Source: Terriglobia bacterium
Lineage (GTDB): Bacteria > Acidobacteriota > Terriglobia > JAIQFV01
Assembly: GCA_020073085.1 (NCBI GenBank)
Contig: JAIQFV010000017.1
Coordinates: 1 to 64,000, forward strand
DNA length: 64,000 nucleotides
Direction: 5' to 3'
Below are positions 48,848 to 59,210 of this stretch, piece by piece (the first letter of the stretch is position 1; each line of letters begins with the position of its first letter). The notes beneath the pieces were generated by a model that was given only the letters and a program-made list of their open reading frames with translations, did no database searches and was not told the DNA's origin. Made by a program: the position numbers and the translations under genes.

Positions 48848-50901
48848 GTTTCTTTCCTTATTCTGGCACCTAGCTCTGTTTCGAGGGCACGCATCACCTT
48901 TTCGACCTGAGGTGTGACCTCCTGCTCGACGAGCGTCCGATCGGGAGATTGGAAAACGAAGCGGAGAGACAGGCTGTAGTTTCCATCACCCAGTGATGAA
49001 TGATGATAACTATCGGCCGGCTTGATTTCGAAAAGGTTTTCAACCCGGAGCCGTGAAAGGGTCGTCAGTACCTTCTCAAATGAAATTTCGCTTGAAAGAA
49101 CAAACGAAAGGTCCCGTTCCACTGCCGGGAAAGGGGACAAGGGGCTGAACGCGATCTGACGCAGGCCTTTCTTCAGCAACCATTCCAAATCAATTTCTGC
49201 CGCAAACACGTCCTGTTTGATTTTATAGCGTTCGAGGAGTGATGCGTCCAGCATTCCGAAGGTGGCAATGAAGTTTCCTTCGACAAAAACATCACTGGAA
49301 TGGCCCTGGCGGTAAGTGTGAAACGGGTTCTCGGGTATGCGGAACTTCAAATCCGGTGTTTCAAACAGGCCCAGGGTCTGTTCGACGTCCCCCTTGAAGT
49401 ACTGGAATTTGTAAGGTTCGGGGCGGACCTCATGCAGAACCTTGGGGCGGTAATCTCCCGCGGCCCCGAGCACGAGAACAGACCGTTCCACCATTTTGTT
49501 CATTTCCGATCGAAAGTAGATTTTTCCGACTTCGTACACGCGGACGTCACGCTGGCCCCGGTTCAGATTCCGGCGCACCATCTCCAGCAGTGACGGGAGG
49601 GCCGTGGGCCGCAAAGCGCCCGCGACTTCGGAAAGCGGGTTCGCCAGTTCAACCGGTATGCGCCGCGTAAATCGGGCAGCTTCTTCCACGTCAAGAAACG
49701 GGAAGGCAATGACTTCGAAATAACCCAAAGCTGCCAGACGCTCCTTCAATCGGGAGACGGCGGCGGCGGACGGAAGGTTCTGGCCGCGGGTCGAGGTCCG
49801 GAGCAGTCGGGGAGGAAACTTGTCATATCCGTAATGTCGGGCAACCTCTTCAATGAGATCAATCTCGCGGGTGACGTCATTGCGCCAGGTGGGCGTGCGC
49901 CACGTCTTGCCTTCGGGTTGTCTCGAGACGACCGTAAAGTGCAGTGAGCTCAGGATTCGATCCACTTGCTCGGACTCGACATCAATGCCGAGATGCCGTC
50001 TTAGCTCGGCCTGCCGCAAGACGAGGTCTGGAGGCGTCACCACAGTGGGATGACAATCGATGAATCCCTTTTGGATGGAACCTCCGGAAACATCCTGGAT
50101 CAGCTGGGCGCATCGATTCATGGCCGTGACGGCATTTTCGATGTCGGTCCCGCGTTCAAAGCGGTGAGACGCCTCGGTGTGCATCCCAAAGGTCCGTGCG
50201 GTCTTGCGGATCGAGGTCGGCAGGAACCAGGCACTCTCAATCAGCACGTTCCGGGTCAACGTTGAAATCTCGCTCTCTGCTCCACCCATGACGCCAGCCA
50301 GGGCGACAGGCTTCACGGCATCCGCAATTACAAGATTTTCGGTGGACAGGGTTCGATCCACCCCATCGAGGGTAGTGAGATGCTCACCGTTTTTTGCGCG
50401 CCGCACGATGATCTTTCGTCCGGTGAGGCGGTACAGATCAAACGCATGCAGCGGGTGACCCATCTCGAAGAGCACGTAATTAGTGATGTCCGCGATGTTG
50501 TTGATGGAACGCTGGCCTACCGCCTCCAATTGCCGGACCAGCCAGGGAGGGGAAGGAGCCACCGTTACCCCGGTCACAACCCGGGCGCAGTACCGGTAGC
50601 AAAGTTCGGGATCGGAGATTTCGACCGTGGCGGACTCGCTCACCACACGGTCGGTCTCCTGAAAAGCGATTTGGGGAGGCTTCATAGGGAGATGGTAAAT
50701 TGTGGCCACCTCTCGTGCCACTCCCCAGTGACTCAAGCAGTCACCTCGATTGGCGGTCAGCTCCAGCTCGATGACGAAGTCGTCGTCGTGAGCCTCGATC
50801 GACTCCACCGGAAGGCCGGCCATCGAGAGGTCATCGGCGAGCCTCCGGGCTTCGACGGGGACATCGACGAATTGCCTGAGCCACTGATAAGAAATCTTCA
50901 T
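48844..50901 (-). CDS. pheT: Phenylalanine-tRNA ligase beta subunit lacking the EMAP domain
   Basis: The 685-residue protein has MKISYQWLRQFVDV, the B3/B4 editing region, the B5 domain, the catalytic-like core and a C-terminal anticodon-binding (FDX-ACB) domain (FSPLSPFPAVERDLSFVL). The usual OB-fold tRNA-binding insert of about 110 residues after residue 40 is missing: IEAHDDDFVIELELTANRGD joins B1 directly. Normal bacterial PheT is near 800 residues. With PheS it forms the alpha2-beta2 synthetase. It is followed without a gap by the coiled-coil gene. Confidence 0.93.
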   Translation of the reverse strand: MKISYQWLRQFVDVPVEARRLADDLSMAGLPVESIEAHDDDFVIELELTANRGDCLSHWGVAREVATIYHLPMKPPQIAFQETDRVVSESATVEISDPELCYRYCARVVTGVTVAPSPPWLVRQLEAVGQRSINNIADITNYVLFEMGHPLHAFDLYRLTGRKIIVRRAKNGEHLTTLDGVDRTLSTENLVIADAVKPVALAGVMGGAESEISTLTRNVLIESAWFLPTSIRKTARTFGMHTEASHRFERGTDIENAVTAMNRCAQLIQDVSGGSIQKGFIDCHPTVVTPPDLVLRQAELRRHLGIDVESEQVDRILSSLHFTVVSRQPEGKTWRTPTWRNDVTREIDLIEEVARHYGYDKFPPRLLRTSTRGQNLPSAAAVSRLKERLAALGYFEVIAFPFLDVEEAARFTRRIPVELANPLSEVAGALRPTALPSLLEMVRRNLNRGQRDVRVYEVGKIYFRSEMNKMVERSVLVLGAAGDYRPKVLHEVRPEPYKFQYFKGDVEQTLGLFETPDLKFRIPENPFHTYRQGHSSDVFVEGNFIATFGMLDASLLERYKIKQDVFAAEIDLEWLLKKGLRQIAFSPLSPFPAVERDLSFVLSSEISFEKVLTTLSRLRVENLFEIKPADSYHHSSLGDGNYSLSLRFVFQSPDRTLVEQEVTPQVEKVMRALETELGARIRKET

Positions 50902-51027
50902 GGTACATCAGTCCGCGGATAGCACAGATTCCAAAGGAAGCCGAAGAAACCCCGATGGCGAGTCAATTCTGCGGCAGTCCGATCTTTTCTTCGATTCCCA
51001 GGTGCAATCTACGTAATCGGTGGATGC

Positions 51028-52236
51028 TTATCGGAACTGCTCCAGGAACCGGATGTCGTTGTTGAAAAAATAATCGAGGCTGGGCATATTGAACTTCAGC
51101 ATCGTGTAGCGATCCAGTCCCAGGCCAAACGCGAATCCCGAATATTTTCCCGGATCGTAGCCGACATATTGGAAGACGGCCGGATGAATCATTCCCGCAC
51201 CCATCACTTCCACCCAGCCGCTCTGTTTGCAGACCCGGCAGGAAACTCCCTGATTGGTGCGGCCCGTCCCGCCGCAGATGCCGCACGAAATATCCACTTC
51301 CGCGCTGGGCTCCGTAAACGGGAAATAGCTCGGGCGGAAGCGCACCCGCTTCTCAGGGCCGAAGAAGGCCTTCAGAAAATACTCCAGCGTGCCTTTGAAT
51401 TCGCAGAAAGAGATGTCGACATCGACGGCGAACCCTTCGATCTGATGGAACATCGGGGTATGCGTGGCGTCGGGGTTGTCGCGCCGGTAGACCTTGCCGG
51501 GAACAATTGCCCGGACGGGCGGCTTCAGACGCTCCATGGTGTGGATCTGGACGGGCGAAGTGTGCGTCCGCAGGAGCAACTCGTCGCGTCCCGCCCCGCC
51601 ATCCTTGATGAAAAATGTATCCTGCTCACTGCGCGCGGGATGGTTGTCGGGCGTGTTGAGGGCCTCGAAATTGTAATAAGCGGTTTCGATCTCCGGCCCC
51701 TCCTCGACGGTGTAGCCCATGGAGATGAAGATCTCCTCGATCTGCTCACGCACCAGGGTGAGGGGATGCTTGGCGCCGAATTGACGCGACAGGCCGGGGA
51801 GGGTGATGTCCGGGTTCCTTTGCGACGCCTCAATGTTCCCAGTGACAGAGCTGCTGACACGGACTTCCGTTTCGACCCCGGCCTTCCAATTCTTGAGGTC
51901 ATCACTTAATGGCAGGTCAATTCTGCCGGAGTTCTTGGCCCTGAGTTCATTAAAAATCCTTTCCACATCGCCTTTCAGGGTATTTAGCAGCTTGCCAAGA
52001 AAAGGTTTCAAAGGAGACGGCGCCGTCTTCAACCAGTTATCGCTCAAGAAAGACAGGCGGCCGTTCTTACGTCCTAGCCAGGCGATCCTGAACTCCTCGA
52101 CTTTTGCAGACGAATCGGCAGCCGCCGAGTCTCTTTGAAGCCTTTGGTTCAACTCTTCGAACAGAGACTGACACTGCCCGGGCGACGTCACGCCGATTTC
52201 CGAAAGCGGTTTTTGGAGCTTTTCATCCAGGGTCAT
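51028..52236 (-). CDS. pheS: Phenylalanine-tRNA ligase alpha subunit
   Basis: The 402-residue catalytic subunit has the N-terminal helical hairpin, motif 2 region RTHTSPVQIHTMERLKPP, and motif 3 FAFGLGLDRYTMLKF. Between SYFPFTEPSAEVD and GWVEVMGAGMIHP there is an insert CGICGGTGRTNQGVSCRVC, four cysteines suited to zinc, absent from E. coli PheS. It charges tRNA-Phe together with PheT downstream. Confidence 0.95.
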   Translation of the reverse strand: MTLDEKLQKPLSEIGVTSPGQCQSLFEELNQRLQRDSAAADSSAKVEEFRIAWLGRKNGRLSFLSDNWLKTAPSPLKPFLGKLLNTLKGDVERIFNELRAKNSGRIDLPLSDDLKNWKAGVETEVRVSSSVTGNIEASQRNPDITLPGLSRQFGAKHPLTLVREQIEEIFISMGYTVEEGPEIETAYYNFEALNTPDNHPARSEQDTFFIKDGGAGRDELLLRTHTSPVQIHTMERLKPPVRAIVPGKVYRRDNPDATHTPMFHQIEGFAVDVDISFCEFKGTLEYFLKAFFGPEKRVRFRPSYFPFTEPSAEVDISCGICGGTGRTNQGVSCRVCKQSGWVEVMGAGMIHPAVFQYVGYDPGKYSGFAFGLGLDRYTMLKFNMPSLDYFFNNDIRFLEQFR

Positions 52237-52334
52237 AGATAATTCGATCCCGATGGAGTCTTTGATCGACGCCCGGGGAACTCCAGGGGGTTCCCCTGTC
52301 AGAGCCAGAGCCCGTGCAGGGAGAAGACGCTGAC

Positions 52335-52706
52335 TTATGCGGACGCCGGACCTGAACTCGCTTGTTTGGCGGTTTCCGCAAGTTTGGCAAACGCTGCGGC
52401 GTCATTCAGGGCCAGGTCGGCGAGGATCTTGCGATCGAGCGCGACTCCGGCTTTTTTCAACCCGGCAATAAACCGGCTGTAAGAAAGGCCGTTCTCGCGC
52501 GACGCAGCGCCGATGCGAATAATCCACAACTGACGGAAGTCCCGTTTACGGACACGGCGGTCACGGTAGGAATACTTCAGGGCTTTTTGAACGGATTCTT
52601 TGGCGGAGCGGTAGAGTTTGCTCTTGGTGAGGACGTATCCGGAAGCCAGTTTTAAAATCTTCTTGCGCTTTCGGGCGCGCTTGGGACCTCGTTTAACTCG
52701 GGGCAC
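52335..52706 (-). CDS. rplT: Ribosomal protein L20 (bL20)
   Basis: The 123-residue protein opens [20 protein letters not shown] and carries [18 protein letters not shown] and [27 protein letters not shown], all typical of L20. The start is the GTG at 52706, preceded by GAAAGGAG at good spacing; the longer frame is leader sequence. L20 is a 50S assembly protein and in many bacteria represses its own operon. The C-terminal tail is Ala/Ser-rich. Confidence 0.95.
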   Translation of the reverse strand: MPRVKRGPKRARKRKKILKLASGYVLTKSKLYRSAKESVQKALKYSYRDRRVRKRDFRQLWIIRIGAASRENGLSYSRFIAGLKKAGVALDRKILADLALNDAAAFAKLAETAKQASSGPASA

Positions 52707-52880
52707 GGTTTTCTCCTTTCGATGTGGAATCGGCTTGCAGGCACCGTGTGTTCCATTCGACGTAGCGAAGGAAGCCGCCTGCTCGCACGAAATGAAATGA
52801 ATCAAAGATCAAAATCGATGAAACGGGCCGTTCGCGATCGATGGCAATTCTGACGGGCAGCCGGAAGGCCGGTTCTCAGC

Positions 52881-53084
52881 CTAGCCGTAAACCAGCATGC
52901 GCTTGACCGATTTTTCATCCGCCTTGCTGACCAGGGTGTCCTTGTCGAGCTTGCGTTTCACTTTCGTGGTTTTTGAGGCCAGGAGGTGACGCGCGTAGGC
53001 ATGACCCCTCTTGACCTTTCCCGTCGCGGTCAACCTGAATCGTTTGGCGGCCCCGCGATGGCTTTTCAACTTTAGTTTCGGCAT
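52881..53084 (-). CDS. rpmI: Ribosomal protein L35 (bL35)
   Basis: The 67-residue protein [19 protein letters not shown], then [14 protein letters not shown] and KTKVKRKL-type basic residues, is a standard L35. It lies between infC and rplT, the classic order. Confidence 0.95.
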   Translation of the reverse strand: MPKLKLKSHRGAAKRFRLTATGKVKRGHAYARHLLASKTTKVKRKLDKDTLVSKADEKSVKRMLVYG

Positions 53085-53227
53085 GAAAACTCCCTTTGAA
53101 AATACAAATCAGGCAAGCCTGCTTCCGGGCGGGGACACCCGAGTCACTCCGTGATTCGAGCAACAACCGGGAACCCGCAGCTTGGACGCTCCTGATCCCC
53201 GGAGTCGGTTTGAAGCTGTTCCCCGGC

Positions 53228-53743
53228 TTAGTTCTTTTTCGGCGCCAGGACCATGAACAGGTTGGGTCCCTCGAACTTGGGGAAGAACTCCACGATCCCC
53301 GCCTCGCCGACATCGGTGACGAGTCGATCCAGCAGCTTCCGCCCGATCTCCTTGTGGGCCATCTCGCGCCCGCGAAACCGCACGCTCGCCTTGACCTTGT
53401 CCCCATCCTTCAAAAAATCGAGGATGTGGTTTTTCTTGAACTCATAATCGTGTTCATCGGTCTGAGGCCGGAACTTGACTTCTTTGAGCTGGATTTGTTT
53501 CTGGTGTTTCTTCGCCTCGTGCGCTTTTTTGTTGAGCTGGTAGATGTACTTGCCGTAGTCCATAATCTTGCAAACCGGCGGTTGGGCTTGCGGCGAGATT
53601 TCAACCAGGTCGAGCGAGCGTTCACGCGCAATCTTGAGCGCCTCATACGGCGGCATGATTCCGAGTTGACTCCCCTGATCATCAATCACCCGAATCTGCG
53701 GGACACGAATGCGCTCATTCGTGCGAATCGACTTGTCGTAAAT
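53228..53743 (-). CDS. infC: Translation initiation factor IF-3, AUU start
   Basis: The 171-residue factor has [18 protein letters not shown], the linker helix, and the C-terminal domain ([30 protein letters not shown]). AAGGAGGAG lies just ahead of an ATT codon at 53743 that fits the normal N-terminus ([10 protein letters not shown]), while the in-frame ATG is 31 codons upstream in non-conserved sequence. The rare AUU start is the basis of IF-3 autoregulation in E. coli. Confidence 0.92.
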   Translation of the reverse strand: MYDKSIRTNERIRVPQIRVIDDQGSQLGIMPPYEALKIARERSLDLVEISPQAQPPVCKIMDYGKYIYQLNKKAHEAKKHQKQIQLKEVKFRPQTDEHDYEFKKNHILDFLKDGDKVKASVRFRGREMAHKEIGRKLLDRLVTDVGEAGIVEFFPKFEGPNLFMVLAPKKN

Positions 53744-53934
53744 AAAACTCCTCCTTGCCGTCTCCTCCCCGGCGGGGACCGAGCGGCTTGATGGTTTAAC
53801 GTTTAGGGCTGCAAGTGTAAGCGGAAGCGGCCACACACCCTCGAGAGATGGATCTCTGCCCTGAAAGAGCAGGACCTCTCAAGCGACGCAATTTTCACCT
53901 GTTCCCCGGCGATTGTCAAATCAAAAGGGGCGGG

Positions 53935-55875
53935 TCAGGGAGCCGGCGCTTTGCTCGCGATGACTTGCTCCAGCGAGGTCAGAAATTCATCAATGGATTT
54001 AGGTCCGAGGTCACCTTCACTCCGGCTGCGGACGCCCACGGTCCCGGAAGATTGTTCGCGGTCCCCGACGACGAGCATGTAAGGGATCTTTTGCAGTTGC
54101 GCTTCCCGGATTTTGAAGTTGACCTTTTCGTTCCGCTCATCCACCTCGGCGCGAACCCTCGCTGACTGAAGCCGCCCGAGCACCTCCCTGGCGTAACCCA
54201 GGTGGCGTTCGCTGATGGGCAGCAGGCGTACCTGAACGGGTGCCAGCCAGGTGGGGAAGGCCCCGGCGTAATGTTCAATGAGCACGCCAAAGAACCGTTC
54301 CACCGATCCCCAGAGTGCCCGATGGACCATGACCGGTTGGTGTCGGCTGCCGTCTTCGCCGATGTACCCCAGTTCAAACCGCCGGGGGAGATTGAAATCG
54401 AACTGGACTGTCGAAAGCTGCCACGGTCTGCCGATGGCGTCGACGAGCTTCATGTCGATCTTGGGGCCGTAAAACACCGCCTCGCCGGGCATGTATTTGA
54501 ACGGAACGTCCATCCGCTTCAGCGAGTTGCGGAGCGCCCCCTCAGCGCGTTCCCATTCCTCGGCCGTGCCGGCGTAATGCTCCGGGTGGGCCGGATCCCG
54601 CGCCGACAGTTCAACCTCGAATCGGTCGAACCCAAAAGTTCGGAGCACGGCAAAGGCGAAGTCCACACAACCCTCGATTTCTTTTTCGAGTTGGTCCATC
54701 GTGCAAAAGATATGAGCGTCGTCCTGGGTGAACCCGCGAACGCGCAACAACCCGTGCAGCACGCCGGAGCGCTCGTACCGATAAACCGTGCCGAGCTCGG
54801 CGAGACGGAGCGGGAGATCGCGGTAGCTGCGCAGACGCGATTTGTAAATCAGGATGTGCCCGGGACAATTCATTGGTTTGAGCTGGTATTCGGCTTTTTC
54901 GACCTCCATCGCGCCAAACATGTTTTCACGATAGAAGCCGGTATGGCCGCTGCGGTTCCAAAGATCCAGTCGCATGACATGCGGGGTAAAGACCAGGTTG
55001 TATCCACGCTGCAGGTGTTCTTCACGCGACCAATCTTCCATGAGCTTCCGCACTAGGCCGCCTTTGGGGTGCCAGAAAATGAGCCCGGGTCCGGCTTCTT
55101 CTTCAATACTAAAGAGGTCGAGTTCAGTGCCCAACCGGCGGTGGTCGCGGCGCTTGGCCTCCTCCAGCTTTTTCAGATACTCGTCCAGCTCCTTCTGGCT
55201 GAACCACGACGTGCCGTAAATCCGCTGCATCTGTTCCTTGTGTTCATCGCCCTTCCAGTAAGCGCCTGCCAGTGACAACAACTTAAACGCCTTGATCTTC
55301 TTGGAGGACGGTACATGGGGCCCCAGGCAGAAATCGATGAAGTGATCGCCCAGGGTGTAACAGGAGAAGACCTGATCCGCCTTCTCGTCGATCAATTCGC
55401 ACTTCATCCCCTCGCCCATCTCCCGGAACATCTTGAGCCCTTCTTCTTTAGGAAACTCTTTCCGGCCGTAAGGCAGATCCCGGTCGGCCAACTCCTTCAT
55501 TTTCTTCTCGATCTTCTCGAGATCCTCGGGGGTGAACGGCTCGTCACGGTGGAAATCATAGAAGAAGCCGTTTTCAATGGCGGGGCCAATGCCCAGCTTG
55601 GTTCCGGGGAAGAGTTCAAGAACCGCGGCCGCCAGCAGATGTGCGGTGCTGTGACGATACACCTCCAAAGCATCAGGGTCTTTGGAGCGCGGGGTCAAGA
55701 TTTCCACGCGCTCGTTGCCTTTGAGCTGGTAGGTAAGGTCGCGCGGGACACCGTCCACCTTGGCCACCAAAGCCTCTTCGCGCAGGCGCGGACTCACCGT
55801 TCGTGCCACATCACCGGTCGTGGCCCCGTCGGGCATCTGGATCTGACTGTTATCAGGCAGAGTGATTTGGATCAT
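53935..55875 (-). CDS. thrS: Threonine-tRNA ligase
   Basis: The 646-residue class II synthetase has an N-terminal TGS domain (1-62), the editing domain with [17 protein letters not shown] and a [12 protein letters not shown] zinc-type site, the catalytic core ([45 protein letters not shown]) and the C-terminal anticodon-binding domain. It is the first gene of the thrS-infC-rpmI-rplT-pheST block. Confidence 0.96.
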   Translation of the reverse strand: MIQITLPDNSQIQMPDGATTGDVARTVSPRLREEALVAKVDGVPRDLTYQLKGNERVEILTPRSKDPDALEVYRHSTAHLLAAAVLELFPGTKLGIGPAIENGFFYDFHRDEPFTPEDLEKIEKKMKELADRDLPYGRKEFPKEEGLKMFREMGEGMKCELIDEKADQVFSCYTLGDHFIDFCLGPHVPSSKKIKAFKLLSLAGAYWKGDEHKEQMQRIYGTSWFSQKELDEYLKKLEEAKRRDHRRLGTELDLFSIEEEAGPGLIFWHPKGGLVRKLMEDWSREEHLQRGYNLVFTPHVMRLDLWNRSGHTGFYRENMFGAMEVEKAEYQLKPMNCPGHILIYKSRLRSYRDLPLRLAELGTVYRYERSGVLHGLLRVRGFTQDDAHIFCTMDQLEKEIEGCVDFAFAVLRTFGFDRFEVELSARDPAHPEHYAGTAEEWERAEGALRNSLKRMDVPFKYMPGEAVFYGPKIDMKLVDAIGRPWQLSTVQFDFNLPRRFELGYIGEDGSRHQPVMVHRALWGSVERFFGVLIEHYAGAFPTWLAPVQVRLLPISERHLGYAREVLGRLQSARVRAEVDERNEKVNFKIREAQLQKIPYMLVVGDREQSSGTVGVRSRSEGDLGPKSIDEFLTSLEQVIASKAPAP

Positions 55876-56341
55876 AGAATCTCACTGTTCCAATCTGTGC
55901 AGAACGATTCTCACAACGACATGCGGCGGCCGATTTCATTTCGGAATGCGGATTTTGGATTTCGGAAAAAAACGAGTGCTTCCGTTCAATACGTCCTGCT
56001 TCCGTATGAATCCGCATGAACCTGGGCTAAACCCGGATACAGGGATGAAGAGTCTCGAAAACCTGTGATCAGGTGCAGCAAACAACTGCCGACTGAATCC
56101 CTGCATCCACACCAGGAGAATGACAAAAACTTCTCAAGAAAGAACAGTTAAAATAACAGAATTTCATCTGAGGGTCAACGCGGGGAGAACACGCGGGGAG
56201 ATCAGTCAGCCGAACATTCCGGGGCAGGGAGAATGGAGGTCCACCGGGGAATCCAATATACCCAAGCGCCTTCCTATTGTATAGTGGCGCTCCCGAGCAA
56301 GTCATCTCCAGGACGTTATCGCGCGTAGTGAGCGGATTGAA
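55876..56341. other. Divergent intergenic region, thrS and VanZ genes
   Basis: No gene is supported. I looked for a T-box leader upstream of thrS and saw neither its antiterminator core nor a terminator. Promoters are not clear. Confidence 0.4.
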
Positions 56342-56800
56342 ATGATTTCCAACCTATATCTGAAATCTTGGATTCCGGTCATTGTTGTCATGGCCTTCAT
56401 CTTTCTGATGTCCACCGGGACATTCTCTTCGGAGAACACGGCGTTGTTTTTTGGACCGTTGCTCCGGTTCCTGGTTCCCGACATTTCCCCGCAAATGGTG
56501 GATTTGGTCCACAGGGCTATACGCAAGAGCGGGCATGTGGCAGAATATTTTATCCTCGGGGTGGCGCTGTTCCGTGCTTTTCGCGGAGGATCCCGGGACA
56601 CCCGGGCCTGGCATTGGGCGTTGTGTTCGTTGCTTGTGGGTGTTCTCTACGCCGCATCCGACGAGTTGCATCAGTCCTTTGTCGCGACGCGGATGGCCTC
56701 TCCCATCGATGTGGCGATTGATTCCGCGGGTGCCGTGCTCGCCCAGATCGTGTGCGTTCTGGCATACCTTCGGGGCCTGAAGCAGGCGGTTTCGAGTTGA
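56342..56800 (+). CDS. VanZ-family membrane protein
   Basis: The 152-residue protein has four hydrophobic segments, and KSGHVAEYFILGVALFRAF and YAASDELHQSFVATRMASPIDVAIDSAGAVLA are the conserved VanZ motifs. VanZ is associated with low-level teicoplanin resistance in enterococci, but most homologues have no known function. Confidence 0.88.
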   Translation: MISNLYLKSWIPVIVVMAFIFLMSTGTFSSENTALFFGPLLRFLVPDISPQMVDLVHRAIRKSGHVAEYFILGVALFRAFRGGSRDTRAWHWALCSLLVGVLYAASDELHQSFVATRMASPIDVAIDSAGAVLAQIVCVLAYLRGLKQAVSS

Positions 56801-56919
56801 GCCCTAAAAGCTGGAATCGATGGAGACGAGGGAACCGGCGAGGTGCAACTGCCGTTTGAGAGAGACCCTGTCTCCCAAGCAGCCGTCGGGTAGAAATTGA
56901 GAGTGGAAATCAGCGACGG

Positions 56920-56948
56920 TTGGCGGGCGTGTGTAGGCGTTGTATACT
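56920..56948 (+). promoter_or_regulatory. Candidate sigma-70 promoter of ffh
   Basis: -35 TTGGCG (56920-56925), 17-bp spacer, -10 TATACT (56943-56948). The predicted transcript would have a leader of about 80 nt before the ffh ATG at 57038, containing a GC-rich hairpin. Confidence 0.65.
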
Positions 56949-57037
56949 GAAACGATGTCAGGGCCGGTCCCGGGACGGAAGCCGGGAGGCACCAGCCGAT
57001 TCATCGGGCAGAGACAAGGAGAGGACCAAGAAATTCA

Positions 57038-58384
57038 ATGTTTGATATCTTGACTGAAAAACTTCAGCGGACCTTCAAGACCCTGAAAGGGGAAGCGAAG
57101 CTGACGGAAAACAATGTCGATTTTGCCATGCGTGAGATTCGCCTGGCTTTGCTCGAAGCAGACGTCAACTTCAAGGTCGTCAAGGACTTCATAGACCGGG
57201 TTCGAGCCAAGTGTCTCGGAACGGAGGTGATGACGGCGCTGTCTCCGGCGCAGCAGGTCATCTCCTTTGTCCGGGACGAACTGATCGCCACGCTGGGGGA
57301 TGCTGAAGCGCGGCTTCTTTTCTCAAAGAACCCGCCGTCCGTTTTTCTGGTGGTCGGGCTTCAAGGGTCCGGGAAGACCACCTCCGTCGGCAAGATCGCC
57401 AAGTGGATGATGAAGAACGGCCACCGGCCGCTCCTTCTTTCGGTTGACGTCTACCGACCGGCCGCGCGGGAACAACTCAACGTCATCGCGCGCGATGTGG
57501 AAGCCAAGATATTTCCCGGTGAAGGGATCGATGAGCCCCTGGCCCTGGCGAAAGCGGCGCTGCGGGAGGCGAGCCTCTCGGGCTACGACGTGCTTCTGAT
57601 CGACACCGCGGGCCGGCTTCACCTTGACGACGAGTTGATGCAGGAGCTGGCCACTCTGAAGCAGCAGCTCAAGCCCAGCGAAATTCTGTTCGTGGCGGAT
57701 GCCATGACGGGTCAGGACGCGGTGAAGAGTGCCCACGAATTTCATCAGCGCCTGGGCATCAGCGGAGTGATTCTCACCAAGCTCGACGGCGACGCACGCG
57801 GGGGTGCCGCGCTTTCGATCCGGGCCGTGACGGGACAGCCCATCAAATTCGTCGGCGTGGGGGAAAAACCCGACGCCTTGGAACTGTTCTACCCTGATCG
57901 CATGGTCTCGCGTCTGCTGGGGATGGGCGACGTGCTCTCCCTGATCGAGAAGGCCCAGGAAACCTTTGATTTGAAGCAGGCCCAAAGGCTGGAAGAGAAG
58001 CTCCGCAAAGATGAATTTACGCTTGAAGATTTTCGAGACCAGTTGCGACAGATGCGGAAGCTCGGGCCCTTGGACAAGATTCTCGGCATGCTTCCTCAGA
58101 TCGGCCCTATGAAAGACCTCCAAAAAGCCAACATTGACGAGAAGCAACTGATTCACACCGAAGCCATGATCAACTCGATGACGCCCCGTGAACGGCGAAA
58201 CCATCAAATCATCAATGGCCAGAGGAGGAAACGGATCGCGCGCGGAAGCGGGACCACTGTGAATCAGGTGAACCAGTTGCTCAAGCAGTATGCGCAGATG
58301 CGGAAGATGATGAAATCCATGACCGGGGGCTTGGCGGGAGGACGTTTGCCCCGAAACCTGGAGCGGTTTCTTCCCCGGCAGTGA
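57038..58384 (+). CDS. ffh: Signal recognition particle GTPase Ffh
   Basis: The 448-residue protein has the NG GTPase (GLQGSGKTTSVGKIA P-loop, DVYRPAAREQL, LLIDTAGRLH, TKLDGDARGGAA) and the Met-rich M domain (MTPRERRNH, RKRIARGSGTTVNQVNQLLKQYAQMRKMMKSM) that binds SRP RNA and signal peptides. AGGAGAGG precedes the ATG. It begins the plus-strand translation block. Confidence 0.97.
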   Translation: MFDILTEKLQRTFKTLKGEAKLTENNVDFAMREIRLALLEADVNFKVVKDFIDRVRAKCLGTEVMTALSPAQQVISFVRDELIATLGDAEARLLFSKNPPSVFLVVGLQGSGKTTSVGKIAKWMMKNGHRPLLLSVDVYRPAAREQLNVIARDVEAKIFPGEGIDEPLALAKAALREASLSGYDVLLIDTAGRLHLDDELMQELATLKQQLKPSEILFVADAMTGQDAVKSAHEFHQRLGISGVILTKLDGDARGGAALSIRAVTGQPIKFVGVGEKPDALELFYPDRMVSRLLGMGDVLSLIEKAQETFDLKQAQRLEEKLRKDEFTLEDFRDQLRQMRKLGPLDKILGMLPQIGPMKDLQKANIDEKQLIHTEAMINSMTPRERRNHQIINGQRRKRIARGSGTTVNQVNQLLKQYAQMRKMMKSMTGGLAGGRLPRNLERFLPRQ

Positions 58385-58477
58385 ACTTTTTTTTGATTAT
58401 CGTCCTGCCCCGCCGCTCGTGGAGATCAGGAAAAGCGACGGTTGATTCTGAAGCGGGAGGGAGAATCGTCAAAAAAG

Positions 58478-58506
58478 TTGCGGGAACTGCATGTTTCCGA
58501 TAGAAT
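58478..58506 (+). promoter_or_regulatory. Candidate sigma-70 promoter of the rpsP operon
   Basis: -35 TTGCGG (58478-58483), exactly 17 bp, -10 TAGAAT (58501-58506), giving a leader of about 65 nt before the rpsP start. Confidence 0.6.
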
Positions 58507-58579
58507 TAAGCTTCATGATTGTCACCGGAATTCGGTGATGTTTCACCGGGCACTTACACCAAAGGTGGAGGGTAGAAAT

Positions 58580-58819
58580 TTGTTGACCATTCGATTGAGC
58601 CGAGTCGGCGCTAAGAAGCGCCCTCACTATCGCATTGTCGTGGTCGAAAAAGATGAGGCACGCGATGGAAGATATCTGGAGGTTCTTGGAACTTATTACC
58701 CGCTGGTCAATCCGGCGGAGATCAAGTTGAATCGTGAGCGTTACGACCATTGGCTGCGTCGGGGCGCACAGCCATCGGAGACGGTGAAAAGTTTTCTCAA
58801 GCGTCAGGCCGCGGCCTGA
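58580..58819 (+). CDS. rpsP: Ribosomal protein S16 (bS16)
   Basis: The 79-residue protein LTIRLSRVGAKKRPHYRIVV, RDGRYLEVLGTYYPLVNP and ERYDHWLRRGAQPSETV is a full S16. The first codon of the family alignment is a TTG at 58580, preceded by GGAGG; the upstream ATG would add 46 residues unlike any S16 and would place the -10 box inside the gene. Confidence 0.93.
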   Translation: MLTIRLSRVGAKKRPHYRIVVVEKDEARDGRYLEVLGTYYPLVNPAEIKLNRERYDHWLRRGAQPSETVKSFLKRQAAA

Positions 58820-58979
58820 CAGCTACGGCTGCGGAGGCGATTGAGATTTCTCGTTAGTGAGGGTCATGACCCGGAACTTGAAACATTGAACGCCTACTCT
58901 GGTTGTCACTTCAGGTTGACATTCTTCGTCTCCGAGAGACTCGGAGCAGGTTCGTGCGAGGCGGCAAGGAGAAGAAGGT

Positions 58980-59210
58980 ATGAAGGAACTCATCGAGCAA
59001 ATCGCCAAGGCCCTGGTGGATAACCCCGATCAAGTGTTTGTTCGCCCCATCGAAGGAGAGCAGACGACGGTCCTGGAATTGAAAGTCGCTCCCAGTGATC
59101 TTGGGAAAGTGATTGGAAAACAGGGACGCACGGCTCGTTCTATTCGGACGATTTTGGGCGCTGCGGGAATGAAGCTGAAGAAACGATTTACCCTGGAGAT
59201 CCTTGAATAG
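58980..59210 (+). CDS. khpA: KH-domain RNA-binding protein KhpA
   Basis: The 76-residue protein has one KH domain with the GxxG-type loop [18 protein letters not shown]. KhpA proteins bind RNA broadly and often pair with KhpB. It sits between rpsP and rimM, its usual place. Confidence 0.92.
   Translation: MKELIEQIAKALVDNPDQVFVRPIEGEQTTVLELKVAPSDLGKVIGKQGRTARSIRTILGAAGMKLKKRFTLEILE

Noticed and set aside
55876-56100. T-box riboswitch before thrS
   Set aside because: No T-box core, specifier loop or terminator/antiterminator pair was found on the minus strand.
56801-57037. SRP (4.5S) RNA upstream of ffh
   Set aside because: The conserved GGAAGCAG-type tetraloop and asymmetric loop of the SRP Alu-less domain are not visible; only a GC-rich leader hairpin is seen.
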